This document shows, one piece after another, positions 1 through 5,756 of a stretch of DNA of 38,615 nt. Below the pieces are notes generated by a model. It was not told where the DNA came from. It did not search any database and saw nothing but the letters and a program-made list of their open reading frames with translations. The position numbers and the translations under genes are program-made. Source of the stretch: a bacterium. Its GTDB lineage: Bacteria > Patescibacteriota > Minisyncoccia > UBA6257 > 02-FULL-45-10c. How positions within the stretch are numbered: position 1 is the stretch's first letter; each line of letters starts with the position of its first letter. The DNA lies in assembly GCA_030700025.1 (NCBI GenBank), contig JAUYKI010000014.1, forward strand, positions 1 through 38,615, in the 5' to 3' direction.

Positions 1-474
1 ACTTGGCCGTATTTTGTGCGGTCGCTTGGCGAGATTTTAGCTGACTTTGTCCTCTTTCTTTTTATGATATATCCGATTGCTCCGAATTGGATCCAGTTTG
101 GGGTAACTCGGACAGAAGTGTAATCTCCAATGGAAAATGAAAACTTTAATTTCGCGGCCAGGATGGGAATGATTGCCGATGTCCGCAATGACAGGGGCGC
201 GGTGGTTGCCGAAATTAACCGGATTGTCATCGGACCGATGGAAATCCTGACTGTTCCCGGAGAGCTTTTTCCAAAGAGCTGGTGGAATGTAAAGCCCTTA
301 ATGAAAGGAAAGTTGAAAGCTATTTTCGGGCTGACGAACGGCGAATACGGATATATTTTGCTTCCGGAAGATTATTATTCCGGAAAACATAATTATCACG
401 TGAGCGTTTCCGTCGGCCATAATTTCGGATTAGAAATTGAAAAAGCAATGAAAAAGTTAGTAACCGCCAAATAA
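1..474 (+). pseudogene. C-terminal part of a neutral/alkaline ceramidase-like protein, interrupted by an in-frame stop
   Basis: The gene enters from the left edge. From base 1 the frame reads through LGEILADFVL and GVTRTEV to a TAA at 121-123, then continues in the same frame as SPMENENF and, from the ATG at 130, for 114 residues to 474. The second part holds EILTVPGELFP and FGLTNGEYGYILLPEDYY, which resemble the C-terminal region of neutral/alkaline non-lysosomal ceramidase-like proteins (usually TVPGE.F followed by GLANDYIGYIPT). Because the family appears to continue across the TAA, I read this as one gene with a nonsense mutation, not as two genes. No Shine-Dalgarno site precedes the ATG at 130. 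A sequencing error at 121-123, or a separate short protein starting at 130, would give the same picture. The family call is from recalled motif similarity only. Confidence 0.5.
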
Positions 475-486
475 CTTGGCGGCTTG

Positions 487-520
487 CCCCTTACTCTTGT
501 AAAGAGTGAGGGGTTTTTTT
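487..520 (+). terminator. Rho-independent terminator after the ceramidase-like gene
   Basis: A 12-bp stem (CCCCTTACTCTT with AAGAGTGAGGGG, one G-T pair) closes a 3-nt loop and is followed by seven T residues. It lies 12 nt after the stop codon. Confidence 0.85.
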
Positions 521-853
521 ATTTAGCTCCGCCAGATTGCCTACGGGAAACAGAATAACTGCTCACCCGAATCTCTTTCCTCAACCCGTTCCGGTTTCTC
601 CAGCGGAAACCTCCACTTGTCGCTCACTACGATTGGGTTTTTTATTAAAGAATTTATATATATGAGAACCGCCCAGCCAATCGGTTCGCTTGGGTTTCGG
701 CAAAGAGATATCAGGTTCGCCTTTAAAAAAAGATTATGAGATGTTCCCTACGGCAACCATGGCGGAGCTCGGGTATTTAGCAAGGCAAGTTGAAGAAAGC
801 GGTATCAGTTTTATTAATAATTACGAACGAGGAAATTTTTATTATTAAAGCGA

Positions 854-997
854 AGCCGCTACTACTTCTCTGAAACCCCCGCAGCGAGCGAGGGCTTGGC
901 CCATCGTTAAGGCGGAGCCTCGATGGCCGAGCCGCGAGGACAAAGCGAAGTGAGCCGCCGGAGCGAACGTAGCGGGTTGAGGAGAGGTGGTACGGCT
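854..997. repeat. Long imperfect inverted repeat with an inner hairpin
   Basis: AGCCG, TACTACTTCTC and AACCC on the left pair with GGGTT, GAGAGGTGGTA and CGGCT on the right, giving about 21 bp including two G-T pairs. Inside, GGCCCATCG at about 899 pairs with CGATGGCC near 930. This could be a structured RNA or the body of a dispersed repeat. It is much richer in G and C than its flanks. Confidence 0.5.
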
Positions 998-1006
998 GAG
1001 CTAAAA

Positions 1007-1026
1007 GGAGAATAAAGATTTTCGAG
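1007..1026 (+). repeat. Dispersed repeat copy, GGAGAATAAAGATTTTCGAG
   Basis: This 20-mer is found again, inverted and with one mismatch, at 5004-5023. Both copies sit at the edge of a GC-rich hairpin region, suggesting that the two spacers carry members of the same repeat family. Confidence 0.5.
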
Positions 1027-1097
1027 CGAGAGAGTTGCCTTTTTTGCTTTAAAAGCATACCCTAAAAACAGTTACTTAAAATCAAGGAGGTTTTCCG

Positions 1098-2216
1098 ATG
1101 AAAAAAGCCATCTTTATTTGTTTTTTCGGCGTTGTCGCCTTATTGGTGGCGGGATTATTTCTTGTTGGTTTAGTAAAAGCTAACCAGCAGAATTTAAGGC
1201 AAGGAACGAAAATCAGGCCGTTAGTTATTCAAAACGGATTGGCGGACGTTCGCGGACAGATTCATGTCCATAGCTATCGCTCCCATGATTCCAACGGTTC
1301 TTTGGCGGACATTGTTAAGGCGGCGAAATCCAGCGGAGTCCATTGGGTTATTCTGACTGACCATGTTTCATCTTCAAAATTTGCTGATTTGCTTTATCCG
1401 GTCAATATGGACAATGTTTTGCTGGCGTTTGGAAAAGAAAACGGGCATGCCAGCGGGGGTTATCAATTGAGCGTCGGTCCGGGCGGTTCCGGAAAGAGAT
1501 TATCTATCTTGGGACATCTCAATAAAATCAAAAGCCGTGATTGGCTGGCGGAAAATTGGAATGGATTGGAAATCGTTAATTTTTTGGATAATGCCAAAGA
1601 ACAGAATTGGTGGAAACTGCTTTTGACCCTTAACCCTTACGAGAAATTGAGTTACGGGATTCGCTCTAATTTTCAGCTTTGGCAGGATTTAAGCGAAGCG
1701 CGGAATAAGCCGGTGCCGATTGTTGCCGGTCCGGACGCCCATGAAAACATTAATGTTCTGGGGCTTCAGCTTGATCCGTATGATGTTCTGTTCCGTTTGG
1801 TGTCCACCCATGTATTTCTGGAAGCCGATAAAAATTCCGGTTCCGTTGAATTAACCGAGGAAAAAATTTTAACCGCGATCAAAAGAGGCCGGACTTATAT
1901 CGCTTTTGATTACTTGGCTGATTCGGAAGGATTTTCTTTTGCCGCGGTGAATGGGGGTAATGGCAAGGAGTATGACTTTCTTGGTTTTACCGGCGATACG
2001 GTAGTTAATCCTGAAGCGCTTTATGTAAAAGTTCCTTACAAGGATGCTGTTAGAAAATTGGTAGAGTTAAGAATGTTTAAAGATAACCGTCTAATCTATG
2101 CGGACAAGGGATGTTGTTTGGAATCTCGGACTCCGGCTGAACCGGGATTTTGGCGGGTGGAAGTTTGGTACCGCGGCCATCCTTGGATCATCAGCGGACA
2201 GATTTTAGTTAAGTAA
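1098..2216 (+). CDS. Membrane-anchored PHP-domain metal-dependent phosphoesterase
   Basis: A 372-residue protein with one N-terminal hydrophobic segment (residues 4-27) that acts as a signal peptide or membrane anchor, so the domain is probably outside the membrane. A PHP (polymerase and histidinol phosphatase) domain follows: IHVHSYRSHDS supplies the HxH metal ligands, VILTDHVSSS the TDH motif, LSILGHL a further histidine and VAGPDAHEN the late DxH. These imply a two- or three-metal phosphoesterase; the substrate cannot be told. The C-terminal third looks like a beta-rich add-on. AAGGAGG at 1084-1090 is a good Shine-Dalgarno site for the ATG at 1098. It is transcribed alone: a terminator overlaps its stop codon. 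A PHP domain also occurs in the endonuclease Q-like protein and PolX in this window. Confidence 0.8.
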   Translation: MKKAIFICFFGVVALLVAGLFLVGLVKANQQNLRQGTKIRPLVIQNGLADVRGQIHVHSYRSHDSNGSLADIVKAAKSSGVHWVILTDHVSSSKFADLLYPVNMDNVLLAFGKENGHASGGYQLSVGPGGSGKRLSILGHLNKIKSRDWLAENWNGLEIVNFLDNAKEQNWWKLLLTLNPYEKLSYGIRSNFQLWQDLSEARNKPVPIVAGPDAHENINVLGLQLDPYDVLFRLVSTHVFLEADKNSGSVELTEEKILTAIKRGRTYIAFDYLADSEGFSFAAVNGGNGKEYDFLGFTGDTVVNPEALYVKVPYKDAVRKLVELRMFKDNRLIYADKGCCLESRTPAEPGFWRVEVWYRGHPWIISGQILVK

Positions 2217-2240
2217 CCTCGGCGCAAGTTGAGGTTTTTT
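2215..2240 (+). terminator. Rho-independent terminator after the PHP gene
   Basis: AACCTC (2215-2220, overlapping the stop codon) pairs with GAGGTT (2231-2236), followed by a T run to 2240. Confidence 0.75.
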
Positions 2241-2242
2241 AT

Positions 2243-2271
2243 TTGACAAATTATTTTTTAGTTGATAGTAT
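2243..2271 (+). promoter_or_regulatory. Sigma-70-type promoter for the 72-residue protein gene
   Basis: TTGACA at 2243-2248, a 17-bp spacer and TAGTAT at 2266-2271. It starts 3 nt after the upstream T run, so the next gene is a separate transcription unit with a leader of about 30 nt. Confidence 0.75.
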
Positions 2272-2308
2272 ATTGTTGCTATTAGAGTGTTGGTGCGGGA
2301 GGAAAAGC

Positions 2309-2527
2309 ATGAATATAGTTAAGGTAGGCGAAACGATTTCCTGGGAAGTACCTACGGGAACTGATAGTAGTCAGGAATATTCGGGAAAGGTAAAAGCAGT
2401 TCAAGGTTCGGTAGTTCGAGTTTGGAAAATAAAGTATCGCCTTAGAGGATACGACGATAGTATGGGGAGAACGGAGATGGTCATTAATCTTACAAAGACT
2501 AATATTGAGGTATTAAAATCTAAGTAA
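2309..2527 (+). CDS. Small hypothetical protein, 72 residues
   Basis: I do not recognise a family. The protein begins MNIVKVGETISWEV and looks like a small soluble, mostly beta protein: alternating hydrophobic residues, GKVKAVQGSVVRVWKIKYRL in the middle and NLTKTNIEVLKSK at the end. The start was set at 2309 because GGAGG (2299-2303) precedes it and because any earlier in-frame start would lie inside the promoter at 2243-2271. It has its own promoter and its own terminator, the same cassette arrangement as the genes at 2771, 13365, 13780, 18606, 19371 and 24080. Confidence 0.65.
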   Translation: MNIVKVGETISWEVPTGTDSSQEYSGKVKAVQGSVVRVWKIKYRLRGYDDSMGRTEMVINLTKTNIEVLKSK

Positions 2528-2552
2528 CCGAGCACTAAGCTCGGTTTTTTTT
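2528..2552 (+). terminator. Rho-independent terminator
   Basis: CCGAGC (2528-2533) and GCTCGG (2539-2544) around ACTAA, followed by eight T residues. Confidence 0.9.
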
Positions 2553-2563
2553 GTTGATATAAA

Positions 2564-2603
2564 AATATCTACTAACGTGACGACCGTCACGTTAGTAGAT
2601 ATT
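2564..2603. repeat. Perfect palindrome, copy 1 of 3
   Basis: Arms of 19 bp (core TATCTACTAACGTGACG and its reverse complement) surround a 2-nt AC centre. The 36-bp core is identical at 23189-23224 and 23833-23872, with the same centre orientation. This copy ends 25 bp before the -35 box of the gene at 2771. It has no T run and the upstream gene already has a terminator, so an operator or a mobile-element end is more likely than a terminator. Confidence 0.9.
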
Positions 2604-2628
2604 CATAGAGCAGCACACACATTTTTAT

Positions 2629-2657
2629 TTGACTTTTTATAAGAAGTATGATACATT
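2629..2657 (+). promoter_or_regulatory. Extended -10 promoter of the gene at 2771
   Basis: TTGACT (2629-2634), 17 bp, then TACATT (2652-2657) preceded by TGA. It is clearly related to the promoter at 23885-23913: both read TTGACTTTT, then GAAGTATG, at the same spacing. Confidence 0.7.
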
Positions 2658-2661
2658 CATG

Positions 2662-2740
2662 TTGCTCCAAAAGAGCAAGGTTCTTTGAACAAAAACAAAC
2701 TCAAGCGGCGGATCTGCCCTAAATTCGCCAGCTGGCGAAT
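2662..2740 (+). promoter_or_regulatory. Structured leader of the gene at 2771
   Basis: A small hairpin (TTGCTC 2662-2667 with GAGCAA 2673-2678) is followed by GTTCTTTGAAC (2680-2690), a motif shared with other accessory leaders here. Further on is an 18-bp perfect palindrome, ATTCGCCAGCTGGCGAAT, at 2723-2740. The leader is about 110 nt, long for such a small gene, so post-transcriptional control is possible. Confidence 0.45.
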
Positions 2741-2770
2741 CGGGTAAGATGGGCCGAAGGAGCGGAGAAA

Positions 2771-3373
2771 ATGGCGAAGAAAGTGTTTACGAGCGGTATG
2801 GTCATCGGCGCGAAGCTGATGGAATTGCTGACCAACGCGGTAATTGACGCGGGTGGCACCGAAGAGGATGTCCGTCGGCTGGAAACCAACGGCGGCCTTC
2901 GCAAGAAGGTCGGTGAGCTGATTGCGGGAGTGAAGCAGTCGGCAAACGGAGTCCTCCGCCTCGCGGTGGACTACTCCCAATCCCTCTCGGACACGATCAA
3001 GGCCTGCGAATTTGACCGGATCAACTCGGACATCACGGAAAAGCATTTCCCGATCAACAAGCGCCCCAATGGGGAAGTAGACACGAAAATGTTTCACTTC
3101 AACCGACCCATCACCTCCGGCCAAGCCATCCAGGAGATGGACAAAGAAGGATATCGCCCCGCAGAACTTCCGGAACTTCTGGCCTATGCCAAGAATAACC
3201 CGGACGAACAGCGGAAGTACCCTATCGTAGCTCTCGGTTCTGTCTGGCGGTTCTTCGATGGCGGCCGCGACGTCCCGTTTCTCTTTGGTGTCGGCGACAA
3301 GCGGGGCCTGTACCTCCTCTGGTGCGGCCGTGAGTGGGACGAGGACTCTCGGTTTCTCGCAGTTCGCAAGTAG
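2771..3373 (+). CDS. Uncharacterised CPR-type accessory protein, paralogue of the product at 24080
   Basis: This 200-residue protein has no known function. Its second half matches the gene at 24080: QSANGVLRLAVDY with QTVGVVRLLVDYA, GYRPAELPELLAYA with GYRPAEIAELLAFG, IVALGSVW with IIGLGSTG, and a shared RFLAVRK end. From memory, proteins with a GYRPA..ELLA block and an RFLAVRK tail are common in Patescibacteria. The tail (GS.W, R....L, W....RFLAVR) loosely recalls the end of the FGE/C-type-lectin fold, but that is speculation. There is no signal peptide or membrane segment. An AAGGAG site at 2757-2762 fits the ATG at 2771. Codons are richer in G and C at third positions than in neighbouring core genes, which may mean high expression or transfer. 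It is monocistronic, with palindrome, promoter, long leader and terminator. Confidence 0.7.
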   Translation: MAKKVFTSGMVIGAKLMELLTNAVIDAGGTEEDVRRLETNGGLRKKVGELIAGVKQSANGVLRLAVDYSQSLSDTIKACEFDRINSDITEKHFPINKRPNGEVDTKMFHFNRPITSGQAIQEMDKEGYRPAELPELLAYAKNNPDEQRKYPIVALGSVWRFFDGGRDVPFLFGVGDKRGLYLLWCGREWDEDSRFLAVRK

Positions 3374-3407
3374 CAAGACCTTGGGACCCTTGGTCTCTTG
3401 GCCAGTT

Positions 3408-3438
3408 GCCCCCGTCAACTTCGTTGACGGGGGCTTTT
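3408..3438 (+). terminator. Strong rho-independent terminator
   Basis: GCCCCCGTCAA (3408-3418) and TTGACGGGGGC (3424-3434), loop CTTCG, then TTTT. A weaker hairpin of AGACC and GGTCT at about 3376-3396 lies just before it. Confidence 0.9.
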
Positions 3439-3440
3439 AA

Positions 3441-3742
3441 TTTATATTTTTAAGCGATAACCTTATTTTGGAATGCGATGCGTATGTTTACGGTTACGGC
3501 TGTGAACAATCAATTTCTAAAAATAAAATAAAGCTACTTGGTATAAAATACTGGCGGATTTTAGATCTCAAATAAGATACAGCTTCTTATTTGGGGTTAA
3601 TGAGGCACGGGAATACGAGAAAATTAAGAATAAATGCGATACCAATATACTAATACATGCGAATGATACTAATAAAATACGAATTTAAAAAATTAGTACG
3701 CTATTCGTATTATTAGTATAATTCGTATATTAGTATCATATT
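3441..3742. repeat. AT-rich spacer with nested ATTCGTA / TAGTAT repeats
   Basis: No gene is visible. From about 3640 to 3740 the words ATACTAATA, AATACGAA, ATTCGTAT and TTAGTAT recur in both orientations. ATGATACTAATA with TACGAATT (from about 3664) is matched in inverted form by AATTCGTATATTAGTATCAT ending about 3741, and by a nearer copy around 3700-3718. A separate hairpin, CAAATAAG with CTTATTTG, lies near 3570-3595. The repeats run right up to the next start codon, so they must contain or replace its promoter. Confidence 0.6.
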
Positions 3743-5002
3743 ATGAAATTTGTCGCTGACTTACATATTCACTCCAAATATTCCCGGGCGGTGTCCAAAG
3801 CCATGAATTTAGATGAGCTAGACCGCTGGGCGGATGATAAGGGCATTAAGGTGATGGGAACCGGCGATTTTACCCATCCGGCGTGGTTTAAGGAGATTCA
3901 GACCAAGCTGGAACCGGCAGAACACGGACTTTTTAAATTAAAACCGCAGTTTAAGAAAGAGACTATTAAGGGGACTTTGGCGGACACCCGGTTTATGCTG
4001 ACCGTGGAAATTTCCGGAATTTATTCCCGCGGGGGAAAAACCCGGCGGGTGCACAATCTAATTTTTTCTCCGGACTTAGCTACCGCGGAAAAAATTAACA
4101 CCCAGTTGGCTTATGTCGGAAAACTGGCTTCGGATGGACGGCCGATTTTGGGGCTGGATTCGGAGGAGCTGGCGAAAATTGTTTTTAATATCAATCCCAA
4201 GGCGGTAATTATTCCGGCGCATGCTTGGACGCCGTGGTTTAGCGTTTTTGGATCAATGTCCGGCTTTGATTCTTTGGAAGAGTGTTTTGGAAAGTACAGC
4301 AAAGAAATATTCGCGATTGAAACCGGGCTGTCTTCCGATCCGGCAATGAATTGGCGGCTTTCCGCTTTGGATAAGATTTCTTTTATTTCTAATTCGGATT
4401 CGCATAGTTTGCACCGGATTGGCCGGGAAGCCAATGTTTTTGACTGCGAACTTTCTTATGCCGGAATTATTGACGCCATCCGTTCGCGGGATTTAAAGAA
4501 ATTTTTATATACGATTGAATTTTTTCCGGAGGAAGGAAAATATCATTATGACGGCCATCGGGATTGCAAGGTAGTCTGGTCGCCGGAAGAAACCGCAAAG
4601 CATAAGGGGCTGTGTTCCAAATGCGGAAAGCCGGTGGTGGTTGGAGTGGTAAACCGGGTGGCGAAATTAGCCGACCGGCCGGACGGATTTAAAGACCCGA
4701 AACGGGTGCCGTATAAGAATTTAGTAACCTTGGATTCCATTATCGGTGAGGCGCTGGATGTTGGAAAAGTCGCGAAATCGGTTTATAAGCAATATGATAA
4801 ATTAATCCGGGCCTTTAATTCCGAATTCAATATTTTATTGAATGTTTCAGTCAAAGAAATTGCCTTGGTCTCTATGCCGGAAATCGGCGAAGGCGTCAGC
4901 CGTATGCGGCAAGGGAAATTAACTATTCAGCCGGGCTATGACGGAGAATTTGGGGTAATTAAAATTTTTGATAAAAAAGACCGGAAGAATATGAGGAATT
5001 AA
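3743..5002 (+). CDS. Endonuclease Q-like PHP-family DNA repair nuclease
   Basis: This 419-residue protein has an N-terminal PHP domain (ADLHIHSKYSRAVS with HxH, GTGDFTHP, IIPAHAWTPW, FISNSDSHS) and a short zinc-finger-like region (C at about 275, then CSKCG near 291-294). Order and length fit endonuclease Q, described in Thermococcales and some bacteria, which nicks DNA 5' of deaminated bases (uracil, hypoxanthine, xanthine) and abasic sites. Such proteins are often mislabelled as UvrD helicases; no Walker motifs are visible. The residues after the zinc region (VNRVAKLADRP, then DSIIGEAL) belong to the family-specific C-terminal domain. No Shine-Dalgarno site precedes the ATG at 3743. If correct, it gives this small genome a repair route for deaminated bases, alongside PolX and UvrC. 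Confidence 0.75.
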   Translation: MKFVADLHIHSKYSRAVSKAMNLDELDRWADDKGIKVMGTGDFTHPAWFKEIQTKLEPAEHGLFKLKPQFKKETIKGTLADTRFMLTVEISGIYSRGGKTRRVHNLIFSPDLATAEKINTQLAYVGKLASDGRPILGLDSEELAKIVFNINPKAVIIPAHAWTPWFSVFGSMSGFDSLEECFGKYSKEIFAIETGLSSDPAMNWRLSALDKISFISNSDSHSLHRIGREANVFDCELSYAGIIDAIRSRDLKKFLYTIEFFPEEGKYHYDGHRDCKVVWSPEETAKHKGLCSKCGKPVVVGVVNRVAKLADRPDGFKDPKRVPYKNLVTLDSIIGEALDVGKVAKSVYKQYDKLIRAFNSEFNILLNVSVKEIALVSMPEIGEGVSRMRQGKLTIQPGYDGEFGVIKIFDKKDRKNMRN

Positions 5003-5003
5003 A

Positions 5004-5137
5004 CTCGAAAACCTTTATTCTCCCGCTACCGTTCAAACTCCCTGCGAGAGTTTTCACTGGGTCTCGGGCTTCGCTCGTCCCGCTTCGCGGGACACCCTGC
5101 CCGCTCAGCCCTCAGCCCGCGCTACGGAGAATAAAGG
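5004..5137. repeat. Inverted-repeat-bounded GC-rich element
   Basis: CCTTTATTCTCC (5012-5023) is repeated inverted as GGAGAATAAAGG (5126-5137). The left edge, 5004-5023, is the inverted copy of 1007-1026. The interior is rich in short stems such as GTCCCGCTTCGCGGGAC near 5088-5104. This looks like a dispersed non-autonomous repeat and not a gene. Confidence 0.5.
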
Positions 5138-5394
5138 CTTCCTCGTTAAATATTAAATACCCGGAGAAAAGTGGTATCGGCCTCGTTAAAGCCGTTTTCT
5201 CTTTTGGTCGAAGCCAGATTCCTGAAAAGAACATCCCGGAGGCGGTCTAGATAGGTATTTTTATTATAATCACCCGTTAATAAAAATTAGACCGCCGAGG
5301 GCGAAGAAAGTTTTATCGCTGGAATAAAACTATTCTGTTTCTTTGAAGGAGTTGGCTGAGGGCACCAAAAGTAAAATAGTCAGAAATAATAGGT

Positions 5395-5400
5395 TATAAT
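5395..5400 (+). promoter_or_regulatory. -10 box, TATAAT, for a leaderless start at 5407
   Basis: TATAAT ends exactly 6 nt before the ATG and there is no Shine-Dalgarno site, so transcription should begin at or next to the start codon. The same spacing is seen at 15113, 15094, 23812 and 25728. Confidence 0.7.
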
Positions 5401-5406
5401 TAATCC

Positions 5407-5751
5407 ATGGGAGAGATTTCGCCTATTTATCTTTTACGGCATGCCAGTTATCGGATAGTGGAGTTTTTCCGGCATTGGTATATTCATGGTTTTTTGCGCG
5501 CCGGGGATTGGACCATTGGCTTTTTGGAATGGCTGGACAAGTGGTTTGCCCTAAGGATTACTTTTAAGAATATTTTTAAACCGCTTTATCAGGATTATTC
5601 TTTTATCGGCTATGTTTGGGGATTTATTTTTCGTTCGGCCCGGCTATTAGCCGGAGGAATAATTTATCTGATTTTTATATTAGCCGCCATCGCTTTATTT
5701 GCCGCCTGGGCATTTTTCCCGTTTTTTATAATTTATAAAATATTTTCATAA
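5407..5751 (+). CDS. Small membrane protein upstream of the ClpC-like ATPase
   Basis: This 114-residue protein is not a family I can name. The middle is rich in aromatic residues (YIHGFLRAGDWTIGFLEWLDKW), suggesting amphipathic helices lying on the membrane, and the C-terminal 40 residues (ARLLAGGIIYLIFILAAIALFAAWAFF in two pieces) form one or two transmembrane helices. The next gene starts 5 nt after its stop and also encodes N-terminal membrane helices, so the two are probably co-transcribed and may form a membrane complex (inference). The start follows TATAAT by 6 nt. Confidence 0.6.
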   Translation: MGEISPIYLLRHASYRIVEFFRHWYIHGFLRAGDWTIGFLEWLDKWFALRITFKNIFKPLYQDYSFIGYVWGFIFRSARLLAGGIIYLIFILAAIALFAAWAFFPFFIIYKIFS

Positions 5752-5756
5752 ACAGC

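Larger units (their letters stand above)
521..1097. other. Non-coding, partly GC-rich structured spacer
   Basis: There is no convincing gene here. A short ATG frame (741-848, MFPTATMAELGYLARQVEES then 15 more residues) is open upstream to about 666 but matches nothing I know and has no Shine-Dalgarno site; it may be a gene remnant. The middle part, 854-997, is GC-rich and folds into a long imperfect hairpin (listed separately). A reverse frame at 777-1058 crosses that hairpin and has the arginine/serine-rich composition of a spurious ORF. Confidence 0.6.
5003..5406. other. Non-coding spacer with a chain of hairpins
   Basis: No gene is visible. In order it holds: a 12-bp inverted repeat bounding a GC-rich block (5012-5137); a terminator-like hairpin at 5164-5205 (GAGAAAA with TTTTCTC, inner CGGC with GCCG, then TTTT); and a long two-part hairpin at 5241-5296 (GGCGGTCTA with TAGACCGCC, inner ATTTTTATTA with TAATAAAAAT). 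The last bases carry the promoter of the next gene. Confidence 0.6.

Noticed and set aside
541-640. A short minus-strand frame with VVSDKWRFPLEKPERVEERD
   Set aside because: About 33 codons, no start signal, inside a repeat-rich spacer; not enough to support a gene.
777-1058. A 93-codon minus-strand reading frame
   Set aside because: It crosses the long GC-rich hairpin at 854-997, has arginine/serine-rich low-complexity composition and no start signal; it is a by-product of the repeat.
2629-2652. TATGAT at 2647-2652 as the -10 box of the gene at 2771
   Set aside because: It would be only 12 bp from TTGACT; TACATT at 17 bp with an upstream TG fits better and matches the paralogue's promoter.
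2657-3418. A 253-codon minus-strand frame opposite the gene at 2771
   Set aside because: The plus-strand gene has a promoter, Shine-Dalgarno site, terminator and a paralogue; the reverse frame spans its leader and terminator and matches nothing.
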